From Pontederia crassipes (Eukaryota; Streptophyta; Magnoliopsida; Commelinales; Pontederiaceae): a DNA stretch of 64,000 bases. The DNA is taken from contig JAUKPH010000017.1 of assembly GCA_030549335.1 (NCBI GenBank), forward strand, positions 6,471,501 through 6,535,500, read 5' to 3'. Below the pieces are notes generated by a model. It had not been told where the DNA came from, made no database searches, and saw only the letters and a list, made by a program, of their open reading frames with translations. Numbering within the stretch: the first letter of the stretch is position 1; each line of letters opens with the position of its first letter. Of this stretch, positions 38,501-48,389 are shown piece by piece. The translations under genes and the position numbers were made by a program.

Positions 38501-41500
38501 TATTCTATTAATCAAATGAACAGCTGTCCTTATACATTCATCCCAAAACTTTATAGGAACTGAAGATTGGAAGTAAAGTGCACGAGCAATCTCTAATAAG
38601 TGCCTATGCTTCCTCTCCACTAAACCATTCTGCTGTGGAGTGTATGGACAAGATGTCTGGTGGATAATTCCTTTCTCTTTTAAAAAGTTTTGACACTGAT
38701 TACTCATGAACTCAGCCCCATTGTCAGACCTTATTATCTTGATTCTATCATCATACTGGTTGGCCATCTGAATTACAAACTGTTTTAAGTAATCAATACT
38801 TTCTGATTTAGATTTCAACAAAAAAATCCATGTCAACCTACTGAAATCATCCACAAGAGTTAGAAAGTATCTATTTCCAACATGTGAAACAAACTTATAA
38901 GGACCCCATATGTCCATATGGATAGTATGTAGTTTATGTCTAGATTGATATCTTTCCTTTACAGTAAAGGGAATTCTAAATTGCCTAGCCAAAGGGCAAA
39001 TGTCACATTGCAAACTTTTATTTTTACATGAAGTGATATGTTGAAGTCTTGAGAATGGTAAGTGTCCAAGCCTCCTATGCCATAGCATCTCAATGTCCTC
39101 CTTAACTGCAGTAGCTGCAACAGGACTTCCTTTTGCTGAATTTGCACTTCTAATTGCTGTATCAAAAATTCTCTTCTGATCACTTAAATCCAGATATAAG
39201 AGACCATTGCTTTCTTTACCAATCAGGAGCACTTTCCCAGTGTGCAGGTCCTGTATAAGATAGAAATGTGGAAAGAAGGCAATCGAGCACCCAATTTCTT
39301 TAGTAAGCTGAGATACTGAAATAAGACTAAACTTAAATTCAAGAACATATAAAACATTGGACAAGCAAAGTTGAGAGTCTATTGCAACATATCCTGAATG
39401 TGGACTAAGGATTTGCTCCCATTAGGCAAAGTGACAAACTTGTGTTGAGACAAAGATTTAATGTTAAGAAGACAATTCATATTAGCAGTCATATGTTGAG
39501 TGGCACCAGTGTCTATTATCCAAATATTCTCTGCAATATGATAACTAGTATTCACTATACCTGCAACATGCACATTAGCTGCTAATTCAACCTTCTGTTC
39601 CTTGTCTATAACCTTGAGGATTCTCTGATATTGTTCCTCAATTAGGACTGCCAAGATTCTCATTTCTGATATTTTCAGAATTATCTGATATAACTCCCTG
39701 ATTTCCACTAGTCGAGGCATGAAGGTTTTGTGATTGATTCTGACAGAATTGAGCCTGATAACCTTGATTTTGACAACCTTGACTGAATGAATTATGTTGC
39801 TCACAATATGGAAAGTCTGAAACATTGGCAGCAACTGAATATTGATTCCTATTATTCTTGAACTTAAATCCAGGAGGAAACCCTATCAGTTTATAGCACT
39901 GAGCCTTAGTATGTCCTGACTTTTGACAATGCTCACAGATAATAGAGGAATTCTTTTTAGGTTTGAATTGATTATACTTCCTAGAATGTAATTGAGGTTG
40001 TCCAAATTGTTGTTGCTGTCTATTAGAAGACATTACATTCTGATTATACTGCTGATTAAATTGTTGCCTTGAATTACTCATGAATGCTACAGTCTGATTG
40101 GGACCAACAGTTATCTTATTTCTCTGTTCTTCTTCAGCGACCATGGAGTAAATTTGATTCAAAGTAGGAAGTGGTGACATGAGAAGAATCTGTGATCTTA
40201 CTTGACTATAACAATCATTCAGACCAAGCAAAAACTTATACACCTTTTGTTCAAGCAAATATTCAGAAAAATCCTTAGATGAACCCGCAACTCCCATACT
40301 AGGAACCATTAGAACTAATTCTTCCCAAAGAATTTTCAATTTATTATAATATTCTCCTACGGTCATAGAACCTTGATTGATGGAATAAATCTCACCATGT
40401 AGCATGTAGATTTTCGTTCCATTAGATCTCTGGAACCTCTCCTTTAAATCCAACCAGATTACAAGTGCAAATTCATCGTAAGCTGCATTGCTAATCAGAT
40501 CTTTAGACACAGTGCTGGTAATCCACGAAATAACCAATGAATCACAACGCTTCCACTGATAGTGTAAAGCACGATCAAACGATTCCATCAAACAAGAACC
40601 ATCAACAAATCCTTGTTTATTTTTGGCTCGCAAAGCATTGAACAAGGATTTACTCCAAGGCAAATAATTACTTGAATCAACAAGAACATGAGGAGTAAGG
40701 ATCAATCCAGGAGAATCAGACGAATTCAAATAAAGTGGACTGTGCAGATCTATGCTCACAGGAACTGAGGAATTTCCAGTCGATGTAGAAGAATCCATAC
40801 TCAAGAATTAGAGATACTAACCACAGAAACAAACAGATCTGCTCAGATTTGCAGAAGCTCTGATACCATGTCAAAATGCAGTGCTCGATCCAGAATGTTG
40901 CAGAAAAGAAGCTGGAGATTGGGGAAGAACAATTGCCTTCTTCATTCTTTTCATAATTGTGGAAAAGAAGTAGAAAATCTGAATACAAATCAAACAGCAA
41001 TGTCGAACTTATATACAAAGTTTATACCGGAACAAAATAAAATGGATAATGAAACGATATATTACAACGCGATATAATCAGAATAACCGCCGCTTCCTAA
41101 CTGCCTGAAATCGGACAGAAAACAGAGCTGTCGTCGTTGTTCCCTTTGTCAGCTGAACCAGGTTCTGGAATGGATGAAGATGATGATTCCAACAATATCC
41201 TTTGCAATTTACGATGGATCAACTCATGTGTCGCAAATACATTTTCGACAAGTATTTTTCATGAGTATATGGTGGATTTTCTTGGATTTGCAACGGCAGC
41301 ACTCCATGCATCCTTCAAATGACCACACATTCATACCTACTTATAGGCATTAGAAAGAGCAATAGTTAAATTTATAATTCTAATACTCTCCTCTTGCTAA
41401 CACTTTAGTCTAGCTTAAAAAATAAGGTAGAAAATATTTTTTTTAATATGATTGACGTGGAAATATATGTGCTAACCAATAATTTTAAAAGCAGTTAAAA

Positions 41501-42574
41501 AGATCAAAACATATTTTAACACCTACTCTCATGTTTGGGTAGGTAACAAATTTTGGATGTAGCTCTGCCCAAAACACCATGTGAAAAATTAAGAGAAAGC
41601 TATTTTTTAGTACGAGTTCCATTAGACATTTGAAATCAGGACCTCCAATATTGCTCATGATATATGTAAAAATAAATGTGCTATCAAATTCTCTGTTTGG
41701 CCCCTCGTGAGGACAATTAATGGAGAAAAAAAAATTTTACCTGAGATTTGAACTCAGAAATTCTGACTTTGATTGTGCTAACCAATTGTCCTAAAGTTTA
41801 AGTTTATAACAAGAGCAGGATCTTAAATTTATAATTTTAACATTCTTAAACACTCCCGATAATTTGCTTATTATTACTTTAATTAAAGATAAAGCCAGCT
41901 AGAAAGTTTCTAACTAAGTCAGGTGCTGATTTTACATTTTTTGCATATATGCATGCAGGAAACTATCGGGAGAATGTCTAGAATCATGTTCGGTTGAGGA
42001 ACTTCATGAACTAGGCCATCGGATTGAGGAGAGTTTAAGAATCATAAGAAGAAGGAAAGTAAGTTCATCCTATCAGCAATGTTTTTAATATACATATATA
42101 TGTGTATATATGTTGCTCAACTAGCAATATATGTCTCAATCGAGCTTCACTCAGATATTTTCTCGTTTATTCAGCAATCCCTACTAGCTCAACACATTTC
42201 TGAGCTAAGAGAAAAGGTACGTACACATCAATCCTCCCACTTAGTAATTACATTGTTCTCGAACGCCTGCAATGACTTATATATGCGTACTTAAGAATGC
42301 ACTTGTTAATTTTGCATTTAAATATGCATGCAGGAGAGAAGCCTCCTCAAGGAGAACAAATTATTGCGCCAAAAGGTGAAAAGAAAATTAGATATGGTTG
42401 CATGCCTTGTTAACTACATCAGTAAGCAACGCAAATTAGTAGACTGACTTTTTTTTTCTTACCTAGATGAAGCTTGAGGGAAGCCATCAAGAACATGTAG
42501 ATATAACTGATCAAAATATTGAGATTGAGACTGAGCTGATGATTGGTGGGGCATGGACTCGGAATGTTAATTAA
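20616..42574 (+). CDS. MADS-box transcription factor, TM3/SOC1 clade, seven exons
   Basis: The exons are 20616-20803, 35329-35413, 35558-35619, 41959-42058, 42175-42216, 42334-42375 and 42467-42574. All junctions are GT-AG and the frame is open throughout, giving 208 residues. Exon sizes 62/100/42/42 match the classic MIKC layout. The MADS domain (1-61) is near-consensus ([20 protein letters not shown]); the K domain spans about 88-173; the C-terminus carries the SOC1-type motif [10 protein letters not shown] (191-200). This clade integrates flowering-time signals in the nucleus, binding CArG boxes as dimers. Oddities: an extra isoleucine after MV relative to the usual MVRGK start, and a shortened, altered end after the SOC1 motif. 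Exon 1 is GC-rich, later exons AT-rich. Introns 1 and 3 are swollen by transposons. An AGL42-like member of the same clade is a possible alternative. Confidence 0.93.
23178..23360 (+). pseudogene. First-exon fragment of an SLC25A44-like mitochondrial carrier
   Basis: The open frame from ATG 23178 reads [14 protein letters not shown]..., then [14 protein letters not shown] and [20 protein letters not shown]. From memory of the family, plant SLC25A44-like carriers have EI..PAE(V/I)DWEMLDKSKFF and GLFSGVSAALYPVVVLKTR at the N-terminus. The first transmembrane segment and the Px(D/E)xx(K/R)-like region (here YPMVVLK) are therefore recognisable. Homology stops after MRLQT, with no later exons nearby. 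The DKSKFFF stretch is altered to DWQFFVLR and the KTR motif to KMR. It lies inside the MADS intron on the sense strand and is most likely a truncated copy carried by duplication or a transposon. Confidence 0.6.
23566..25193. mobile_element. Non-autonomous CACTA transposon with GACGCTA-type subterminal repeats
   Basis: The left end is CATTACAAGAAAT and the right end, inverted, CACAACAAGAAAT. An identical 3-bp duplication AGA flanks it (23563-23565 and 25194-25196). Both ends hold many variants of TAGCGTC/GACGCTA, whereas the middle (24300-24790) is AT-rich with TG, TA and GTATGTAC simple repeats. No transposase is encoded. The imperfect CACTA termini suggest an inactive element. Confidence 0.8.
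25955..27902. mobile_element. Second CACTA-type element of the same family
   Basis: The left end is CACTACAAGAAAATTGAAG and the right end, inverted, CACTAAAAGAAAAATAGCG. Dense GACGCTA, AGATGCTAACG and TAGCGTC motifs fill both sides, matching 23566-25193. The AT/TG-rich core (26460-26950) includes imperfect repeats of a block containing GCGAGATTAA and ATGTGTATAT. The 3-bp flanks (GTC left, ATA right) do not match, so the element may be rearranged or the borders slightly off. No transposase gene is present. Confidence 0.7.
27935..28101 (+). repeat. 81-bp tandem duplication, two copies
   Basis: Copy 1 (about 27940-28020) and copy 2 (28021-28101) share GCTTCTA(T/C)CGAGGAGAAAT and GGGGATCG(A/G)TCGCCTATTT. 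The period is a multiple of three, so both copies stay in one open frame ([14 protein letters not shown] and [14 protein letters not shown]), but nothing suggests a real protein. Confidence 0.65.
28105..30130. other. Intron 1 stretch without recognisable gene
   Basis: This is AT-rich DNA containing moderately complex sequence (28560-29480) that looks like decayed repeat or gene sequence, but no protein family could be recognised on either strand. Confidence 0.35.
30131..30175. repeat. Composite poly-C / CA microsatellite
   Basis: A run of more than 20 C residues is followed by CACCCACACACACACACCCC. The minus strand would be an uninterrupted G tract. Confidence 0.9.
30187..31087. mobile_element. 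Pack-MULE-like element carrying a UXS gene fragment
   Basis: The first and last roughly 85 bp are inverted repeats of each other. Left: TTATTTCCTTAGACC then GAACTCATTGTAGCGCCT; right, inverted: TTATTTCCTTAGATC then GAACTCACCGTAGCGCCT. About three quarters of positions match. Long TIRs starting GG(A/T)TTATTTCC are typical of Mutator-like elements, and the enclosed host-gene sequence makes it Pack-MULE-like. Candidate 9-bp flanks (TAAATAATA left, ATAAATGGT right) agree only in part, so the exact target duplication is unresolved. No transposase is encoded. Confidence 0.75.
30417..30797 (+). pseudogene. Broken UDP-glucuronate decarboxylase (UDP-xylose synthase) fragment
   Basis: The reading [20 protein letters not shown], then a serine-rich linker, matches the N-terminal cytosolic and membrane-anchor part of plant UXS proteins (family pattern RY.L.EQRL.F). 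Further on, [18 protein letters not shown] and then [14 protein letters not shown] match the NAD-binding Rossmann start (GGAGFVGSHLVDKLI) and the NFFTGRKEN block. These parts lie in different frames: at least two frameshifts, near 30672 and 30728. Homology ends after HHFRN. UXS makes UDP-xylose in the Golgi or cytosol. This copy lacks the catalytic YxxxK region and is dead; its GC richness fits capture of host exon sequence by the surrounding element. Confidence 0.78.
31975..33802. repeat. Older MITE-like repeat interrupted by a hAT element
   Basis: The left edge GGCCTGTTTGGGGAAAA (31977) and a right edge ending CCAACCACGCCAGAGGCC (about 33797) are roughly complementary. The remaining interior (31995-32239 plus 33700-33780) is AT-rich. 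Borders and target duplication are uncertain. Confidence 0.35.
32240..33699. mobile_element. Non-autonomous hAT-type element
   Basis: The element starts TAGAGATAG and ends, inverted, TAGAGATGGACAAACGGG, a terminus typical of plant hAT MITEs. It is flanked by 8-bp sequences ATTTTATC (32232-32239) and GTTTTATC (33700-33707), identical at seven of eight positions. Both flanks hold many variants of ACACGGCCCG/CGGGCCGTGT, and the middle (32930-33490) is AT-rich. A CTCTCA hexamer-type repeat lies at about 32670-32712. No transposase is encoded. Confidence 0.75.
33820..34575. repeat. MITE-like AT-rich repeat
   Basis: The left edge CCTTTGGATGGGAATTTTGA is roughly complementary to the right edge TCAAGTTTTCGCAACCAAAC (about 34549-34568). 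The right part shares GGAAGTTCTTGCTT and AACTTG/CAAGTT motifs with the repeat at 11422-12030, so the two probably belong to one family. The core is almost pure A/T. Borders are approximate. Confidence 0.4.
35502..35543 (+). repeat. CT microsatellite at the 3' end of MADS intron 2
   Basis: About 20 CT dinucleotides end 14 bp before exon 3 (35558). On the sense strand it forms an unusually long polypyrimidine tract next to the splice acceptor. Confidence 0.95.
35983..36308 (-). repeat. 3' LTR of the intron-3 copia element
   Basis: It is 326 bp on the left side of the element, starting TGTCAAAATGCAACGCCCGA and ending GATTCCAACA (plus strand). It is equal in length to its partner. Confidence 0.96.
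36448..39660 (-). pseudogene. Disrupted copia pol (PR-INT-RT-RNase H)
   Basis: Protease: [12 protein letters not shown] near 39520. Integrase: zinc-binding [14 protein letters not shown] and CDICPLA, then DDE-type pieces [16 protein letters not shown] and GLVERKHRH. Reverse transcriptase: [17 protein letters not shown] and [12 protein letters not shown]. RNase H: DADWGSC to [10 protein letters not shown]. Lesions: a frameshift between gag and protease (about 39640), another at about 39390, a third near 37150, and a nonsense codon near 36950. In RT, about 13 residues normally following the first catalytic block (MDV...) are missing, and the YVDD box reads YVDV, losing a catalytic aspartate. 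The element cannot encode an active polymerase. Confidence 0.93.
39638..40804 (-). pseudogene. Copia gag, open but detached from pol by frameshift
   Basis: An open frame of 388 residues begins at ATG 40804 ([13 protein letters not shown]) and contains the plant copia gag start ([20 protein letters not shown]), the UBN2-like centre ([15 protein letters not shown]) and a zinc knuckle [14 protein letters not shown]. The tail is rich in Q and N. The frame ends at 39638 where the polyprotein should continue into protease, so it is separated from pol by a frameshift. The gag itself shows no internal stop. Confidence 0.88.
40857..40868 (-). other. Primer-binding site of the copia element
   Basis: The minus strand reads TGGTATCAGAGC, matching the initiator methionine tRNA 3' end, immediately next to the 5' LTR. 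Confidence 0.9.
40869..41194 (-). repeat. 5' LTR of the intron-3 copia element
   Basis: It is 326 bp, starting TGTCAAAATGCAGTGCTCGA and ending GATTCCAACA (plus strand). Its differences from the left LTR are mostly transitions. Confidence 0.96.
41710..41805 (-). repeat. Possible tRNA-derived SINE relic
   Basis: On the minus strand GGACAATTGGTTAGCAC resembles a tRNA D-arm/box A and GAGTTCAAATCTCAGG resembles a T-arm/box B about 35 bp further on. The tRNA fold is not complete and there is no clear tail, so it is not a tRNA gene. It could be a decayed SINE. Confidence 0.35.
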
Positions 42575-43817
42575 GTAGCATACTTTCATCCCTTAAAGAA
42601 AAATGGAAACTCCAACTCAAGTAGAAACGCTATAATTTGCGACGTCAAGACTCAAGTTAATTAGGTGTGTGCAGTAATATTTGTTTCCTGACATGCAACC
42701 ATCATTTGGTCCATTCACCTGAAAGGAAGGAATGCAAGTCATGAAGCTGGGTATACCCAGGGCAGCGGCCACAACTCCAAGGTTTAGCTGAGAAATAAGA
42801 TGAAGTTCCAGTACTTACATATATTTGAGCAAACATGTTTATGTGCTAAGTTTTGAGCATGTATCTATAAATAATTACATTTACATATATGTGGCATGTG
42901 GTGGAGTGAGAAATTATCATCACTGAAAATAATATAAAAGTTAAAATTAAATGTGATAAATAAATATTGCTTTATATATTAAAACTTTGATATAGATCTG
43001 ATCTCAGTTAATAATCACTGATGTAATTATTTTATTTTTTGCATTGATTCTACTCTTTTATACGTGATCTAGTTTTCATTTTTAATTAGTGATACAATAC
43101 GTAAGAAAAATATTATAAAGTATATAATAATATTTGGTACATTAAGTGAAAATTTAGAATAAAAAAGGATGATATATATTGAAGGTTATCATTAAACTTT
43201 ATTACAACAAACTTTTAGAAGAAATGATTGGCTAATAATAATATTAACATAAGTAATAAAAATATATAAATGTGAATCAGTAAAATTAAAAATATTTGAA
43301 CTAGTAAAGTTGGTGTATGAGTTTATTACATTATACAACTATTATATTTAAACAAGCAATGATGAAAAAAAAAAAGAAAAGGAAATAAGTTTATTTAACC
43401 TAAACATTAAAATTAAGAATTTCATATGGATACATGATGTAAAGAAGAAATATGATTTTAAATCTATAACAGTAGAAAAGAAAGATGATGTTAGAAGTAA
43501 AAGAATGATATATTATGGTAAAAGTTCTTTAAAAAGTGTAATCGACCTCACAATCATAATATTTTCGAATAGAGTTTAATGTTTGTGCTACTTTTTTTAT
43601 GGGGTAGCACCATCATACTTCTATTAATCATCATTCAATTTAATATGGATGATGACTTGATTAACTGGACATTTTTTTTTATCCATGCACGATCCATCAT
43701 AAAATGAACGGTTATTAATAAGAGTACGATGATACTACCCCTTAAAAAGTGTAGTACATTTATTTTTTTCCTTTCGGATAAGGTGCTTTCACGCACTAAG
43801 ATAAAGTAACGAACCAA
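42575..43817. other. MADS gene 3' region and spacer
   Basis: This is the 3' untranslated region and AT-rich spacer. No further coding sequence was seen. Confidence 0.4.
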
Positions 43818-43956
<139 letters not shown>

Positions 43957-44244
43957 GTGAAACCTACTAATATTCTTGTGACTTTGGTTTTTTCGTGACT
44001 TTTGTTTATTAGTCAACTTTCTTTGGAAATAGCTGCAACATAAGGGAACCATATTTATGCCACAAGAAATAATAATTGTTTTTTTTTCTTAGAACCATTT
44101 TTATATGTAAGATCCATCTTTCAATTACTTCGGTACATATGATTTATAAACCCACAAGCTTAGATAAATTTCCTGAAAATAAAATTTACGAATACCTACT
44201 ATCAATAATAGATGTGTGAGATCTCCAAAACTTCAAGAGTATTG

Positions 44245-46346
44245 TGTTAAAATCCGAGCTCCGATGTCTCGCCGGACTCTCATCAGAGGAGAAGAGGAGA
44301 GAGGTGGAGGAGAAAGCATGAAGTTGCAGAGGAAGAAAAGGGGTTTTCTATTCAAAAGGTAAAAATATTACTACTAACTACAACATTAAGGTCCTATTTA
44401 TACTATCAAGCTACTGAAATGTAAGACAATGTTGATATGTAAGAAACTAAATATGAAAAAGACAACAACATAATGTCTGTCACGGACTCCGCAGGAGCAG
44501 TTGTTCGACGATGTCGGAGATGAAGACCATGAGATTTCTAACAGTCCCCCTCAAGTTGAGGGCGGGAAGAATCAAACGGCGTCAACTTGAAGATGTCGTA
44601 GGAGTAGAACAATTCGTCGAACACATCGACTGTAGCCTCAAACAGATTTGCAGACGGCACATGTTGCTGGAAATGATGAAGATGCACACAGCACAAACTA
44701 ATATGATGAAGATGCACACAGCACAAACTAAGATGACATTTCGTCGTCGATGAAATGTAGTTGTAGACATCGAAGAACATCCCCCTGTAAGACGTGTTGC
44801 ATGATTTTGAGATGCACAAGCACAAAATGTTTATGTCAAGTAATTATTGAACACCTTCTGATCATGGTTGGAGAGGAAATATGATACGTAGCGGCAATTG
44901 GAAACACCGCCAATGAATTTCTCCACCAAGAAAGAACACCTGAAAAAATAATCGTCGAACACCATTCTTGTCCAACTTGAAGATAGCTGGTATAACTTGA
45001 AGAGAGTTGTAGAAGAAAACATAGCACGAACCGAAGAAACTACATAAAGAGATGATCAAAGAAAGATACAAAAAAAATGAAGAAGATGAGTAGATGGAAC
45101 GAATGGAAGTAAAGATCACACATGAGACATTGAAGTACACACATGGTCGAGCCCTCAACTTGTTTGCCAGCGGTGGATCGAACCAAAAAATATCATCGGA
45201 CGAAGTAGAAACCTGATGCAAGAAGATCAGACATATGATGATCATCTACTTGGAAGAAAAACACGATCCATCACCATAGAAAGGTGACCTGAGAACCGCT
45301 TGGAATGAAACTTCCATCGCTGTAGCTTGAGACGCTAGTGAGAAATGATGATCGAAAAATCTGAACTCGAACATCGACTATCTACTTGCCGGAGACAACG
45401 AACAGTCAAGTGGAAGAAGTAGGAAAACAAGAAATGCTGAAACAGGGCAAAAGAAATGAACAAGGAGATCGAAGAATGACCATCAAAGCTAAGGATAGAA
45501 TGAACATGATATCTGACGAAGAAGAGAAGAAGGATAACTTGATCGGTGACATACCCGATCATTTAGAAAAGATGCAAGAAGAAAAAAAGGACAAAATGCA
45601 AGGAAATAGAAAACCATGTAGAAAAGGAGAACCAACTTCCGAGTAGTGGCTGCGATCTGCATCATTGGTCGTGATCTTGATGTCGCCTGGGCTCACAGGC
45701 GACCTGAACTTGAAGACAATTGATTTCTGGCAGCGAAAGAACACCAAAAATGAAAAGGAACAAAGAAAAAAATAGTCTCTGACCGCCGATCTGGATGACG
45801 ACAAGATCAGAAAAATGACCCAACTCCGGTCGCAAGTGTTGAATACTAGATCGGCTTCATCGACCACGCTCTCCATAGCCAGGACTCTCAAGCGTCATGG
45901 AGGATGACTCTGTGACGACCTTCAGAGGTTATCGGTGAGATGCTTTCAGCAGCTGACAAAGGCAAGGCAAGACGATTGGAGCTTAACTAGATCGGGAAGG
46001 CCTGAGCTCTGATACCATATTAAATTCCGAGCTCCGATGTCTCACCGGACTCTCGCCGGAGGAGAAGAGGAGAGAGGTGGAGGAGAAAGCGTGAAGTTGT
46101 AGAGGAAGAAAAGGGGTTTTCTATTCAAAAGGTAAACATATTACAACTTACTCAGACTACTAACTACAACATTAAGGTTCTATTTATACTATCAAGCTAC
46201 TGATATGTAAGACAATGTTGATACGTAAGAAACTAAATTGTATTACATCTTATACATGAAAAAGAGAACAACATAACGTCTGTCACGGACTCCGCACGAG
46301 CAGCTGTTCGACGATGTTGGAGATGAAGACCATGAGACTTTTAACA
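44245..46346 (-). mobile_element. Short non-autonomous copia-type LTR retrotransposon
   Basis: LTRs at 44245-44543 and 46018-46346 share CCGAGCTCCGATGTCTC and the GACGATGT...ACCATGAGA end region. A perfect 5-bp duplication TATTG flanks the element (44240-44244 and 46347-46351). Read on the minus strand, a primer-binding site (TGGTATCAGAGCTC, 46004-46017) abuts the 5' LTR and a purine tract (GAGGGGGAC, 44544-44552) abuts the 3' LTR. The 1.47-kb interior encodes no recognisable gag or pol. It contains a 28-bp direct duplication (44673-44700 and 44703-44730). The right LTR has about 20-30 extra bases near 46235. The first LTR base pair reads TA instead of TG in the right copy. Confidence 0.9.
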
Positions 46347-46351
46347 TATTG

Positions 46352-46632
46352 TAACTCACCACGTGTCGTGAAAAAGGTGACGAGGTGGCCACTCATCAGC
46401 TTGGTACCATGCTTGACATGTAACTCGTATCAATCCTATGTTCTTGGCGAAATCCAACGCCTTTTTTTTTACAAATTAATATTTAATAATAATGCAGATA
46501 AAGATAAAGTCAAATTTTTATTTAGAGTATTTGCTACTCAAATATTAAATATGATTTGAACTCACATTTACTTGTATTGAAGGATTTATCATCTCAATTT
46601 GTGTCATCTTTTTTTCCGAAAGGGTAAAGAAC
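46352..46632. other. Spacer between LTR element and Harbinger element
   Basis: This is about 280 bp of AT-rich sequence with nothing recognisable. Confidence 0.4.
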
Positions 46633-47173
46633 TTAGGGCCCATTTGGCACCTTATGGAAGTAAAACACAAGATTAAAATTCCAATAGGATTTGAAAAGTC
46701 AAAAGAGTCTTCCTTTATAGACTTTTTTCCCTGGTTGCTTTTCTTAGTGTTTGGATGAATGTCCCATTGGATTATTTTGAACAAAATAAAATATATAATA
46801 CAATTAATAATTAATTAAAAAAACTAAGTGAATATTAAATGTTTAAAATAACAAAACCAATTATTTAAGAATCTAAACTACTAAAAATTCATTTAAATTA
46901 AAAATGTTTAGGTAGTCGTTACTCTAAAGTAAAACTCAAATAAAATAGCAAAAAAAATAATTTTAAACATTTGAATTCAAATTAAAGTGAATGAATATCT
47001 TTTGGTCCAACGGTACAAAAGTGTAAATGGTAAAAAATCATGACATCTATAAAACTCACTACTATCTCTTCAAACTTCATCTTTCATAAAAAAAAAGCTC
47101 CATTATCTCTCTTATTTTCCGCATACATTTTATTTTTGGCCTATGGATATGCTATTGCATCGGTGGTGAAAAA

Positions 47174-48389
47174 TGCATGAAGAAGATGACGAGTTTATGA
47201 ATGTCATATTGCCTACTGTCAATGAGGTACGAGTAGAAAAAAAGACGTATTCATACTTTTATTTTAACTGGTGCTGCATATGTTAAAGAAATTTTAGAAG
47301 GCCATGAGATGCATTGTAAAAGAGAATTTCGTATAGATGTGCATATTTCTCATTTACTTGTGAGATGTTTAAAAGAAAAGCAACTTCCTCAAGATACAAG
47401 AGACATTACGGTGGAAGATCAATTGGCAATGTTTGTCTATACATTAGCTCGTAATGCCAGCAATCAAACAGTGCAAGAGCGATTTCAACATAGTGGAGAA
47501 ATAGTTCATCGCCATTTTAGAAGAGTACTAGAAGCAATTGCTCAACTATCAGAGAATTTTCTAGTTCTTCCATCAACGATCGTGATTCCTGCAAAAATAA
47601 GGAATAATAAAAAGTTCTTTCCATATTTTAAGGTTTGTATTTCAAATTTATGATATTCATATTCATATTCATGTTGTTATTTGACCATTTTTTTATTTAG
47701 GATTGTATCGGAGCAATTGATGGAACACATGTTCCGATAACCATAGCCTCTCATCAACAAGATCCTTATCGCAATCAGAAAAGTACCTTATCCCAAAATG
47801 TGATGGTTGCTTGTGACTTTGACTTATGCTTTGTTCATGTAAGAGCTGGTTGGGAAGGTTCAGCTTCAGCTTGAGATGCAGAGTTCTACAAAGTTCATTG
47901 AATCAAGGTTTTTATGTTCCTTTCGATAAGTATTATCTAGTCGATGCAGGCTATGCAAATACTCCAAATTTTATTGCACCATATAGGAGAGTTAGATATC
48001 ACTTGTAAGAACAAGGAACAACCAGAGAAAAATCAAAGGATTACAAAGAGTTATTTAATCTTCATCGTGCATCACTTCGAAACCATATGGAGCACATTAT
48101 TGGCATACTAAAAATGCACTTTCCAATTCTCAAGGTGGTGACATTTCATCCGATAGATTCACAAACTGATATAGTTATTGCATCATGTGTACTTCACAAT
48201 TTTATTAGGATGCATAACGATGATACCAGATGGTTGAACAATAGTACAATGGATATTGATGCAAGTGAGATTATAGATGTACCTAATGGTGATGAGGAGT
48301 ATACTGGAAACATTGAATATATGAATAATCAACGAAGTGCAAGCGCAACAATGAGAGACAAGCGCAACGAAGCGCAAGCGCAACGATGA
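47174..48389 (+). pseudogene. Harbinger transposase (HARBI1/ALP1-like DDE nuclease), disrupted
   Basis: The N-terminal helical part reads TGAAYVKEILEGHEMHCKRE and then QTVQERFQHSGEIVHRHF. A 68-bp GT-AG intron (47633-47700) joins FFPYFK to DCIGAIDGTHVPI, which carries the first catalytic aspartate. The second lies in YYLVDAGYANTPNF, and the glutamate in RNHMEHIIGILK, so the triad residues survive. Lesions: a frameshift near 47260, a frameshift near 47870 after GWEGSAS, and a stop codon at about 48008 (RYHL*EQG). In intact elements this enzyme cuts at TIRs together with the Myb-like partner. The C-terminal open frame ends at 48389. Confidence 0.88.

Larger units (their letters stand above)
35983..41194 (-). 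mobile_element. Full-length, inactivated Ty1/copia retrotransposon
   Basis: Two 326-bp LTRs (35983-36308 and 40869-41194) with TG...CA ends bracket gag and pol on the minus strand. They are flanked by a perfect duplication ATATC (35978-35982 and 41195-41199). The primer-binding site TGGTATCAGAGC (minus strand, 40857-40868) abuts the 5' LTR, and a G-rich purine tract abuts the 3' LTR (36309-36318). I count about 17 LTR mismatches (about 5%), suggesting insertion a few million years ago at usual plant rates. Domain order GAG-PR-INT-RT-RH defines Ty1/copia. It is inserted antisense to the MADS gene. Confidence 0.96.
35620..41958 (+). other. Intron 3 of the MADS gene (6.3 kb)
   Basis: Donor G|GTATGT follows ACAACAACG and the acceptor is GCATGCAG before GAAACTATCG; the split codon restores arginine. 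More than 80% of the intron is the antisense copia element at 35983-41194. Without it the intron would be about 1.1 kb. Confidence 0.9.

Noticed and set aside
41710..41805. A functional tRNA gene
   Set aside because: Box A and B resemblance exists, but the acceptor stem and anticodon arm do not fold; at most a SINE head.
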